NCBI RefSeq assembly: GCF_963677315.1
Contig: NZ_OY781939.1
Span: 2,604,001-2,668,000, forward strand
DNA length: 64,000 nucleotides
Direction of reading: 5' to 3'
From: an uncultured Sphaerochaeta sp.
GTDB lineage: Bacteria > Spirochaetota > Spirochaetia > Sphaerochaetales > Sphaerochaetaceae
Shown here: in pieces, positions 35,282 to 42,739 of the stretch
Numbering within the stretch: position 1 is the first letter of the stretch
Layout of the letters: each line of letters opens with the position of its first letter
Position numbers and translations under genes: made by a program
Notes under the pieces: model-generated
Seen by the model: the letters and a program-made list of their open reading frames with translations, nothing else
Told to the model about the DNA's origin: nothing
Databases searched by the model: none

Positions 35282-37282
35282 ATGGTTGATGCAAGTGAAC
35301 AATATCTATTCCAAGGGTACGCTCTTCCTGTATATCAAACGGGTGTCTTGATCATAGGCTCTGGTGCAGCCTCCCTCTCGTGTGCCATTCATCTGCATCG
35401 AATGGGATGCAGCGAGATGCTTATTGTTACCGATAATCGTAATGGGGGTACCAGCCGTAATACCGGGAGTGACAAACAGACGTACTATCGCCAAAGTGAT
35501 GCCAGCCATGTTCCCGATTCCCCCTACGCGATGGTGGAGTCATACATCCGTGGTGGTGCTACCCATGGGGATATTGCATTTATTGAAGCCCAGAACTCTC
35601 TCCGTGCATTCTATAACCTGGTCTCGTTGGGGATGGAATTCCCTCACAACCGCTATGGTGGATACACTGGGTATAAAACCGACCATGACCCAAGTTCCAG
35701 AGGGATATCGCTAGGTCCCTATACTTCCAGAGAGATGGTAAGGGTCCTCAGTGCTGAAGTCCAAAGAAATGGTACACCATTGTGGGACCAGTGTGATGTA
35801 GTGCGCCTACTTACTGATGAGAATGATCAGATGGTGGGAGCCGTCATTCTGGACAAGACGAAATTGCAAGAGGAAAACCATGGTCTGTCAGTTATTCTTG
35901 CCGACCATGTGGTCCTGGGAACCGGTGGACCTGCAGGGTTTTACGTCTCTTCAGTTTATCCAAGAGTACACGTTGGAAGCATTGGTCTGGCAATGGAGAT
36001 CGGAGCAGAAGCGGCAAACCTGACTGAGTCCCAGTTTGGCATCGCAAGCATCAAGTTCAGATGGAACCTCTCGGGAAGTTACCAGCAGGTACTTCCCCGA
36101 TATTACAGCACTGACAAAGAAGGGAATAATCCTGAGGATTTCCTCTCTCCCTACTTCTCCTCTTGGGAAGCCCTGACCAATGCAGTCTTTCTTAAAGGCT
36201 ACCAGTGGCCATTCGATGCAGCAAAAATTCCCGATGAAGGCTCTTCCTTGATCGATTTGTTGGTGTATCAGGAGACACAGGTGAAGGGAAGACGGGTTTT
36301 CATGGATTTCCGTGAGAACCTTAGTGGGAAGAGCGAATGGTGTGACTTTTCCAAATCATGTGTTGCTTCCAGTGCCTTGGGGTACCTGCAGACATCCGGA
36401 GCTTGGGCTGAAACTCCCTATGAACGGCTCCAGTTGCTCAATCAGGCTGCAATTGACATGTATGCAAGTAATCATATCGATCTCTCCCGCGAGCCCTTGG
36501 AGATAGATGTGTGTGCGCAACACAACAACGGTGGACTCGCTGCAGATATCTGGTGGGAGTCCACAAATATCGCTCATCTCTATCCCATTGGGGAGGTGAA
36601 CGGGAGTCATGGTGTAAGTAGACCTGGTGGCAGTGCATTGAATGCTGGGCAGGTAGGAGCTCTACGAGCTGCTACAAGGATTGTGGGATATGGTACTCCT
36701 AAAGCAGCTACACTACAGTCTTGCAAAACGCAAATCAATGACCTGATCCAATACATCAAGCATGTTACAGAGGACGAGAGAAGCAACTTGCAGGAAGCCA
36801 AGATTCTGCTTGATACCCAACAATCCGTACTGCAACAGCGTATGTCTCGCTCAGCTGGGCCTATCAGGGCGCACTCCTTGGTTGAAAGGGCCTTGGTGGA
36901 TGCAGAAGAGCAGCAATCCCTGCTTGCAACCATCACCGGCATCCCCTTCATATATCTACCAAAGGTGCTACGTTTGAGGCATATGGCCTTGGCCCAGGTG
37001 TGGTACTTGTATGCAATTAAAACCTATCTGGAGAGAGGAGGTGGAAGTAGGGGATCATATCTTGTGGTATCTGAGGAAGGAGAGACTCCTCACCCCTTGT
37101 TGGCTACCTATAGCATGGTGCCCGAGGAGAGGTCCTTGCGTTCATACGTACAGGTTATAGACCTGGATGAATCAAGTTCTCTCCAGTGCCGATGGGATAC
37201 TTGTAGGGAAGTGCCATCAGAGACCTTCTGGTTTGAGCGGGTTTGGCGGGAGTACAGGGAAAAATCCTATCTCAACGTATAG
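35282..37282 (+). CDS. FAD-dependent oxidoreductase, fumarate reductase flavoprotein type
   Basis: The 666-residue protein has the N-terminal dinucleotide-binding motif VLIIGSGAASLSCAIHL and the FrdA/SdhA/AprA features: GGTSRNTGSD, VLGTGGPAGFY, and ahead of the C terminus HNNGGLAADIWWES with GEVNGSHGVSRPGGSALNAG. A long helical C-terminal domain follows. No signal peptide, no heme-binding CXXCH and no FeS subunit partner are visible, so it is a cytoplasmic flavoprotein acting as a dehydrogenase or reductase on a dicarboxylate-like or ring substrate. It starts directly after the LacI stop codon and closes the operon. Confidence 0.86.
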   Translation: MVDASEQYLFQGYALPVYQTGVLIIGSGAASLSCAIHLHRMGCSEMLIVTDNRNGGTSRNTGSDKQTYYRQSDASHVPDSPYAMVESYIRGGATHGDIAFIEAQNSLRAFYNLVSLGMEFPHNRYGGYTGYKTDHDPSSRGISLGPYTSREMVRVLSAEVQRNGTPLWDQCDVVRLLTDENDQMVGAVILDKTKLQEENHGLSVILADHVVLGTGGPAGFYVSSVYPRVHVGSIGLAMEIGAEAANLTESQFGIASIKFRWNLSGSYQQVLPRYYSTDKEGNNPEDFLSPYFSSWEALTNAVFLKGYQWPFDAAKIPDEGSSLIDLLVYQETQVKGRRVFMDFRENLSGKSEWCDFSKSCVASSALGYLQTSGAWAETPYERLQLLNQAAIDMYASNHIDLSREPLEIDVCAQHNNGGLAADIWWESTNIAHLYPIGEVNGSHGVSRPGGSALNAGQVGALRAATRIVGYGTPKAATLQSCKTQINDLIQYIKHVTEDERSNLQEAKILLDTQQSVLQQRMSRSAGPIRAHSLVERALVDAEEQQSLLATITGIPFIYLPKVLRLRHMALAQVWYLYAIKTYLERGGGSRGSYLVVSEEGETPHPLLATYSMVPEERSLRSYVQVIDLDESSSLQCRWDTCREVPSETFWFERVWREYREKSYLNV

Positions 37283-37308
37283 TGCATTGAGATAGGATTA
37301 TGAGCGTG

Positions 37309-38082
37309 TTACAGCCTGGGGATCGCAAGCCCACCGTCAACAGTGATGACTGTTCCGCTGGAGAAGGGGAGCGCACCCTCGAAGAGGGAACTTACCGTCT
37401 TGCCGATGTCCTGGGGCGTACCCCAGCGCATCTGTGGTACCAGCCCTTCTGCAAGCAGGGAGTCATACTTTCCCTCTACCGCTGAGGTCATATCGGTCTT
37501 GATGATACCCGGTCGGATTTCGTACACGAGTGCACCCTCAGGTGCAAGTCGGGTTGAGAAGAGGGATGCAGCCATCCCCAGCCCTGCCTTGCTGATGCAG
37601 TACTCGCCTCGGTTTACCGACACCATGGTAGCTGAGACAGAAGTGATGAATACGATGATCTTTCCTTGCAAAGTGGAGTTTTCTTGCCATCGGTTTGCAA
37701 TCTTCTGGGTAAGAAAGACAGGTCCTCTCAGGTTTGTGTACATAAGTCGGTCATACGATTCTGGGCTCATCTGCAACAAGTCTGCTCGTTCTTTTGGTGC
37801 AACACCTGCGTTATTGACCAGCCCATCCAGTGAACCGGTGAATGCGAATGCTTGGGAGACAAGTTGGTTTTGTTGTTGTTCATCGGAGATGTCGCCTTGT
37901 ATGATGAAGAAAGCTTGGTTTTTGTCAGTTGCGGCTTCTTGGCATAGATGTTGGGTTTCCAAGGCAGCTTCCTTGTTCCCTGCATAGTTTATGATAACCG
38001 AGTACCCACGTGAGGCGAGCGAGAGGCAGATTCCTCTTCCAATTCCTCGGCTTCCGCCGGTGACCAGAATGGTTTTTGGCAT
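37309..38082 (-). CDS. Short-chain dehydrogenase/reductase (SDR family)
   Basis: ATG 38082 has GGAGG six bases upstream; the longer frame to 38112 runs into the operator. The 257-residue protein is a classical SDR: TGXXXGXG motif as TGGSRGIGRG, NNAG in LVNNAGVAP, catalytic S..Y..K as ITSVSATMVSVNRGEYCISKAG, and the end VITVDGGLAIP. It oxidises or reduces a hydroxyl/keto group with NAD(P). It faces the DASS permease gene across a shared palindromic operator identical in core to those at the TTT operon, tying it to the same pathway. It is convergent with the flavoprotein gene. Confidence 0.92.
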   Translation of the reverse strand: MPKTILVTGGSRGIGRGICLSLASRGYSVIINYAGNKEAALETQHLCQEAATDKNQAFFIIQGDISDEQQQNQLVSQAFAFTGSLDGLVNNAGVAPKERADLLQMSPESYDRLMYTNLRGPVFLTQKIANRWQENSTLQGKIIVFITSVSATMVSVNRGEYCISKAGLGMAASLFSTRLAPEGALVYEIRPGIIKTDMTSAVEGKYDSLLAEGLVPQMRWGTPQDIGKTVSSLFEGALPFSSGTVITVDGGLAIPRL

Positions 38083-38092
38083 TGATATCCTC

Positions 38093-38116
38093 CATATTGT
38101 TGCATGCAACAATATG
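38093..38116. promoter_or_regulatory. 24-bp perfect palindromic operator between SDR and permease genes
   Basis: A perfect 24-bp palindrome (core ATTGTTGCATGCAACAAT, with CAT/ATG ends) lies between the two divergent genes. It shares TTGCATGCAA with the two sites at the TTT promoter 8 kb away. No other copies were noticed in the window. Probably bound by the LacI protein of the TTT operon. Confidence 0.75.
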
Positions 38117-38174
38117 AATTGTGAAGGCTTTTGTTCTCGCTGTCAAGCGTTATGATGTAGGAAAGGGTAGTGAA

Positions 38175-39572
38175 GTGAAGAGAGAAAACAAGGAAATCAA
38201 TACCCATATACTGGGATTGGGATTAGGATTGGCCGCTTTTGTGCTTATCCTCGTGCTTCCTCTGGATGGACTGGAAAGCAAGGGTAGACTCGCTTTGGCG
38301 CTTACCTTGATGACTGTTGTATTCTGGGCCTTTCAGGTGAGCCATACCGGATATATTGCAGGGATGTACTTGGTCCTTTTGATCGTCTTGGATGTAAGCA
38401 AGCCTGCTACTGTACTCTCTACCTGGACCAGTTCAAGCACTTACCTGATCATAGGAGCCTATCTGATTGCAGCCGCGGTCCGCTCTTCCTCCTTGGGACA
38501 ACGTATCGCCTACTCATTCCTCCTCCATTTTGTCACATCCTATAGAACTCTGATTATTGCAATCTTTGCACTGACTTTCGTTCTGAGTCTACTCATTCCC
38601 CATGCATGGCCCCGTGCGTTCTTGATCATGTCGGTAATGAGTGTGGTCATCAAGAGTGCTGACATCGAGCGTAAGGAGGCGATTGTCATCGGTTTTGCTG
38701 TCTTTGCCTCTTCTGTTCCTATCTCGCTTATCTTTCTTACCGGGGCAAGTGTTACCAGTCCATTGGCGGTTGCCTATGCTGGCATTGAGCTCTCGTGGCT
38801 TGGGTGGCTGGAGATCATGGGATTGCCTGCCTTTATTGCAAGCTTGCTTACTCTGGTTCTCTTCTTGGTAATATTCACCCCAAAGAAGACCTTGCATCTC
38901 AATAAGGTTGCCATCAGTGAGGCCTCCCAAGCATTGGGACCCTTCACAAAGAAAGATGTACGAGTGGTGACCTGGCTCTGTATTGCCATTGTGGTTTGGT
39001 CCTTGGACTTCCTCCATGGGATTGCCATAGGTTGGGTTACCTTCCTCCTTGCCGTGTTGATGAGCCTACCCATCATTGGGGAAGTCCTGGAGCCTAAGCA
39101 TTTCAAGGAAGTGCCCATCCAGGTTCTCATCTTCATCAGTGCAGCAACCGCGATCGGGAAGGTAGGCGCTGAGACCGGGATGAATGCCTACATAGCTCAA
39201 GTGGTGCTTCCCTCGTTCATTCCTTCCAATATCTTCTTGCTTGCCATCATCGTTACCACCTTTACCATGGTGGTCCATATGGTGCTTGGGAGCGTACTAT
39301 CTGTCATGGGTGTAGCAATTCCCGCCCTGCTTGCCTATATTGCTCCCCTGAATATCAATCCAATGGTGGTTGTGTTCTGGTCATATACGGTTATCGGAAG
39401 CCACTACATCTTGCCCTTCCACCACATGAATGTGCTGGTGGGGCAGGGAGAGGGGAATGGCCTATACTCCCAGAGGGAGACGATCAAACTGGGTGTTCCC
39501 ATGATTGCAGTAGTGTATTTCACCACTGTGGTAGTAGAAACACTCTGGTGGAAGCTGCTTGGTATCCTCTAA
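38175..39572 (+). CDS. DASS (SLC13)-type anion permease
   Basis: The open frame extends back to a GTG at 38121, but a GTG at 38175 is preceded by AGGAAAGGG and gives a compact basic N terminus before the first helix; no ATG is available. The ~465-residue protein has about 11-13 membrane helices with the divalent anion:Na+ symporter pattern (STWTSSSTYLIIGAYLIAAA, FVLSLLIPHAWPRAFLIM, SHYILPFHHMNVLVGQGEG). It would import a di- or monocarboxylate. Position opposite the SDR gene and the shared operator suggest it carries the same or a related compound as the TTT system. Confidence 0.8.
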   Translation: MKRENKEINTHILGLGLGLAAFVLILVLPLDGLESKGRLALALTLMTVVFWAFQVSHTGYIAGMYLVLLIVLDVSKPATVLSTWTSSSTYLIIGAYLIAAAVRSSSLGQRIAYSFLLHFVTSYRTLIIAIFALTFVLSLLIPHAWPRAFLIMSVMSVVIKSADIERKEAIVIGFAVFASSVPISLIFLTGASVTSPLAVAYAGIELSWLGWLEIMGLPAFIASLLTLVLFLVIFTPKKTLHLNKVAISEASQALGPFTKKDVRVVTWLCIAIVVWSLDFLHGIAIGWVTFLLAVLMSLPIIGEVLEPKHFKEVPIQVLIFISAATAIGKVGAETGMNAYIAQVVLPSFIPSNIFLLAIIVTTFTMVVHMVLGSVLSVMGVAIPALLAYIAPLNINPMVVVFWSYTVIGSHYILPFHHMNVLVGQGEGNGLYSQRETIKLGVPMIAVVYFTTVVVETLWWKLLGIL

Positions 39573-40576
39573 AGCATGAACTCCTTCAGGTTCTCCATTG
39601 ATGGTTGAAGCTCCTTGGCCTCGATACGGTGAATAATGGATACTACCTGGTCATTGATGGGAGTAGGAATTCCCAATTTCTTTCCTTGTTCGCTGAGTAC
39701 TTCGTTTATGGCATCTACCTCACAGGGTTTTCCTCTCTCGATGTCTTGGAGCATACTTGGTTTCAGCTGGCGATGCTTGCGGATCGCAAAGGGAATCAAG
39801 TGGAAGCTGACCCACTTCTTAAGAGAATTCGTATAATCGAAAAGCCTTGCAATATCTTTCCCTTGTACGGGTTCCAAGGTAACTGAAGAGGCTTTGGTTA
39901 CCTCGATACACTCCTTGATAATCCTCTGTGCTATCCTTCTTGCTTGTCTGTTTGCTGCAACATCCCCAAACGTACAGCCCAGTGCTGTTGCGGCTCCGCT
40001 GAACGAGGCATTGATCAGGAGCTTCGACCAACGGGCTCCGATGAAATTATGCTCAATGGTTACCTCTCCCATCAGGGAGAGTATTGCAGAGATTTCAGCA
40101 AGCATTGCCTCCCGTCCAGGAACAGGCAGGCCAAGGCTGAATGAGAATGTATGCTCATCACTGGTCAGTTCTACCACCCCTCTTCCGGTCAATGTGGCAC
40201 CCCAGCCGATGGTGCACCCACAAACACGATTATTTCCCAGTATTTCCATCAAGGTGGGTTCAGGGATTCCATTTTGCATGGTACAGAGCATCCCGTCCTC
40301 TTTAAGATAGGGTTTCAGGAAGGAAGCAACTTGCCTGTTCTCGAGTTGCTTGGTAAGCAGGAAGATGAGGTCATATGTTCCCTTCATGTCCTCAGGAAGC
40401 AGCGCGGTGACAGGGATTGTGGCTGTTCGCTTGCCTACTATCTGGGCACCATTCTCTTGGAGTGTCTTAACATGTTCCTTGTTTCTGCTGATGAGATCAA
40501 CAGCGACCCCTCGTTCATGAAGATACGCTCCTAAAACGGTTCCCAATGACCCAGCACCATAGATGGCAATGCGCAT
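39569..40576 (-). CDS. 2-dehydropantoate 2-reductase (ketopantoate reductase) family protein
   Basis: ATG 40576 follows GGAGGAGG; 335 residues result. The N-terminal Rossmann motif is AIYGAGSLGTVLGAYL (about 4-19), followed by LLTKQLE with the conserved lysine and the C-terminal helical domain with SKLLINASFSGAATALG and a late EVDAINE. PanE reduces ketopantoate to pantoate with NADPH for coenzyme A synthesis. Paralogs of this family also act in catabolism of other 2-keto acids; no other pantothenate genes are nearby and the gene sits beside a carboxylate transport cluster, so a catabolic role is possible. It overlaps the permease stop by four bases. Confidence 0.85.
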   Translation of the reverse strand: MRIAIYGAGSLGTVLGAYLHERGVAVDLISRNKEHVKTLQENGAQIVGKRTATIPVTALLPEDMKGTYDLIFLLTKQLENRQVASFLKPYLKEDGMLCTMQNGIPEPTLMEILGNNRVCGCTIGWGATLTGRGVVELTSDEHTFSFSLGLPVPGREAMLAEISAILSLMGEVTIEHNFIGARWSKLLINASFSGAATALGCTFGDVAANRQARRIAQRIIKECIEVTKASSVTLEPVQGKDIARLFDYTNSLKKWVSFHLIPFAIRKHRQLKPSMLQDIERGKPCEVDAINEVLSEQGKKLGIPTPINDQVVSIIHRIEAKELQPSMENLKEFML

Positions 40577-40742
40577 ACGTTTTCCTCCTCCTATGAATAG
40601 TAGACTACAGGGAAGGGGAAAGATTGCACAAGATAGAAGTGAAAGGATTGCCACAGAAATGGAGGGTGTTGCACTTCATGAAATATGCAGTCATCTGATA
40701 TGCGTGGAGTCAATCAAATAGTACTGGGCAACTGCGTACAAT

Positions 40743-40768
40743 AAAACAAAGGGACCTTTCGGTCCCTC
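40743..40768 (-). terminator. Rho-independent terminator of the RRM protein gene
   Basis: On the minus strand AGGGACC-GAAA-GGTCCCT forms a tight GNRA-capped stem (40750-40767) followed by TTGTTTTATT. It lies about 25 bases after the RRM stop codon. Confidence 0.85.
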
Positions 40769-40792
40769 TGTTGATAATAGCTTGGTTAAAGC

Positions 40793-41074
40793 CTAGTAGC
40801 GGTAGGAATCGCGGCGTTCAGTTCTGGGACGCGCAATTGCTTCGTTTACTTTCAGGTTACGACCATCAACTTCCTGACCATCGAGCTGGGAAATGGCAGC
40901 TACTGCTGCATCATCCTGATCCATCTCAACAAATGCAAACCCCTTGGGGCGATTGGTGTCACGATCGACAATGATGTGTGCACTCAGCACGTCACCGAAT
41001 TGTGCGAACAGGGAGTACAAGGACTCTTCTGAAGTTTGGTAGCTCATGTTTCCGACATAAATTTTTTTAGCCAT
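40793..41074 (-). CDS. RRM-type RNA-binding protein
   Basis: From ATG 41074 (AAGGA eight bases upstream) the 93-residue protein is almost entirely one RNA recognition motif, with RNP2 KIYVGNM near the N terminus and RNP1 KGFAFVEM in the middle, and a short arginine/serine-rich tail (RPRTERRDSYRY). Small bacterial RRM proteins of this type bind single-stranded RNA and are often cold-induced. The gene stands alone, with a strong terminator behind and a long untranslated leader in front (candidate promoter TTGACT-17-TACTGT at 41264-41236), which could allow post-transcriptional control. Confidence 0.93.
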   Translation of the reverse strand: MAKKIYVGNMSYQTSEESLYSLFAQFGDVLSAHIIVDRDTNRPKGFAFVEMDQDDAAVAAISQLDGQEVDGRNLKVNEAIARPRTERRDSYRY

Positions 41075-41305
41075 GATACAGTTCCTTTGCAAACTATGTG
41101 TTTGCTTTCTGAGGGTATTTTAAGAATTTGGGATTAGTTCGTTCGGGGACCCGTCAGATAGCATGATAGTTTAGCAACAAGCCTTCAAAGATAGGATTTA
41201 GGAACAGAAAGAAACACAAATACGTAAGTTGCCTTACAGTAGGGTTTATTTCACAAAGAGTCAATGTATGGACAGAAGATTCAACATAATTCGGAAATAA
41301 GACAA

Positions 41306-41345
41306 ACGGGACCACCCTTAAAGGTAATCCCGTCTGTAGCAAGTG
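41306..41345 (-). terminator. Terminator of the xdh operon
   Basis: ACGGGA (41306-41311) pairs with TCCCGT (41328-41333) with an inner ACC/GGT extension. On the minus strand the hairpin is followed by TTGTCTTATTT, directly downstream of the FeS subunit stop codon at 41356. Confidence 0.7.
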
Positions 41346-41355
41346 AAAAGAATTT

Positions 41356-41847
41356 CTAGTTCTTTTTCTTCTCTGCAATACGTTTCTTCTGGGTTTTCTC
41401 AATAGCATCAACAATATGCTCATAACCGGTGCACCTGCAGAGGTTGCCAGCTACCTGCTTTCTGATCTCCTCCCTGGTTGAGGGGGTATCCTTGTTGATG
41501 ATGGGAATGGAAGACATAATGAATCCCGGGGTACAGAAGCCACACTGTACAGCACCTTCATCGATGAAGGCTTGCTGAATGTCGCTGATCGTTCCCTTTG
41601 TGTCACTCAATCCCTCGAGGGTCAGGATATCCTTTCCCTCTGCCCAGATTGCCATATAAATACAGGAGTTGAACGGCTTTCCATTGATCAGAACGGTACA
41701 AGCACCACATTCTCCTACATCACAGCCATGTTTGATGCTGTCCAAGCCAGCGTTTCCACGGAGCATATCGGAAAGCGACGAACGAATATCCACTGTAAAG
41801 GTTCTCTGCTTCCCATTGACCGTGCAGGTGATATCTTTATTAGCCAT
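41356..41847 (-). CDS. xdhC: Xanthine dehydrogenase-type [2Fe-2S] subunit
   Basis: The 163-residue subunit has the plant-ferredoxin-like cluster CDVGECGACTVLI with a fourth cysteine in FNSCIY, and the second [2Fe-2S] site CGFCTPG plus CRCTGY. Length and order match the small subunit of three-subunit molybdenum hydroxylases (E. coli XdhC, 159 residues). It passes electrons from the molybdopterin centre to FAD. The gene overlaps the FAD-subunit gene by eight bases and is the last of the operon, followed by a terminator. Naming follows the E. coli order; real substrate might be a purine or another N-heterocycle. Confidence 0.9.
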   Translation of the reverse strand: MANKDITCTVNGKQRTFTVDIRSSLSDMLRGNAGLDSIKHGCDVGECGACTVLINGKPFNSCIYMAIWAEGKDILTLEGLSDTKGTISDIQQAFIDEGAVQCGFCTPGFIMSSIPIINKDTPSTREEIRKQVAGNLCRCTGYEHIVDAIEKTQKKRIAEKKKN

Positions 41848-42727
41848 TGATTGTTCCTCCTGCTTTCTCTACAGCTGCCTTGGTTGCCCGTCTTGCGAGC
41901 TCCTTTACCAACTGCAGTCTGAACTCCTTGCTGGCTCTCCAACTGGTTCTTGGAGTGACATCAGCAAGTGCACCCTCAGCAACCGCATCAAGCAATGATG
42001 CATCAAGGGCATGTCCCTTGGCGCTCTCCTCTGCTTGTGTGGAGCGGATGGGAATGGGGGCTGCAACTCCAAAGGCAATGCGGAGCCTTTCTATTGCGTC
42101 CTTGTTCTTGTTTAATGTTACATTAACTGAGCACCCAAGAGTCGCGATATCCATGGCGCGCCGCATCGCATACTTGATGTAGTGGCCATAGGTGTTCTCG
42201 TAGCTCTCTTTAGGAATGCGGATACCAGTCATGATCTCACCTTGGCGAAGGTCCACCTTGCCCGGCCCAAGATTGAACTCTGCATAGGGAAGGATTCGTA
42301 TCCCATCCAGACTGGTCAGCTCCAGAACTGCATCATATGCCTTGAGCGTGGTTGCCGAGTCAGCACTGGTAACACCATTGCAGATGTTTCCACCAATGGT
42401 ACCGATATTCCTGATCTGGGGGCCGCCAATCTGGTCAACAGCATCGCCCAGGACGGGAACATGTTCCCTGATCACTGGATGCATGGAGACATCGGTGAAA
42501 CTGGTCAGTGGACGGATAAGGATTGAACCATCGTCCTCAAGGCAGATGCCTCTCAGGTCTTCGAGCATATAGATGTTGATGAGATCACAACCTGCAAGTT
42601 TCCCTTCGCGGATCTTGATCAGGATATCACTGCCTCCGGCAAGGATGAGAGCTTCAGGATGCTCTTTCTTAAGCCGTAAGGCCTCCTCTACAGAGGTTGG
42701 TTCATAGAGTTTATTAAAGTTATACAT
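41840..42727 (-). CDS. xdhB: Xanthine dehydrogenase-type FAD-binding subunit
   Basis: The 295-residue protein matches the FAD subunit of molybdenum hydroxylases: LILAGGSDILIKIREGKLAG in the pyrophosphate-binding region, QIGGPQIRNIGTIGGNICNG for FAD binding, and a CO-dehydrogenase-flavoprotein-type C-terminal domain. Size agrees with E. coli XdhB (292). GGAAGGAG lies just before the ATG, and the gene is 12 bases downstream of the large subunit gene. Confidence 0.92.
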   Translation of the reverse strand: MYNFNKLYEPTSVEEALRLKKEHPEALILAGGSDILIKIREGKLAGCDLINIYMLEDLRGICLEDDGSILIRPLTSFTDVSMHPVIREHVPVLGDAVDQIGGPQIRNIGTIGGNICNGVTSADSATTLKAYDAVLELTSLDGIRILPYAEFNLGPGKVDLRQGEIMTGIRIPKESYENTYGHYIKYAMRRAMDIATLGCSVNVTLNKNKDAIERLRIAFGVAAPIPIRSTQAEESAKGHALDASLLDAVAEGALADVTPRTSWRASKEFRLQLVKELARRATKAAVEKAGGTING

Positions 42728-42739
42728 GCGCTCCTTCCT

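Noticed and set aside
38121..38174. GTG at 38121 as the start of the DASS permease
   Set aside because: It lies only five bases after the operator palindrome with no ribosome-binding site; the GTG at 38175 has AGGAAAGGG upstream.
41154..41423. 89-codon leftward frame between RRM and xdhC
   Set aside because: It overlaps the xdhC 3' end in another frame and runs through the terminator hairpin.
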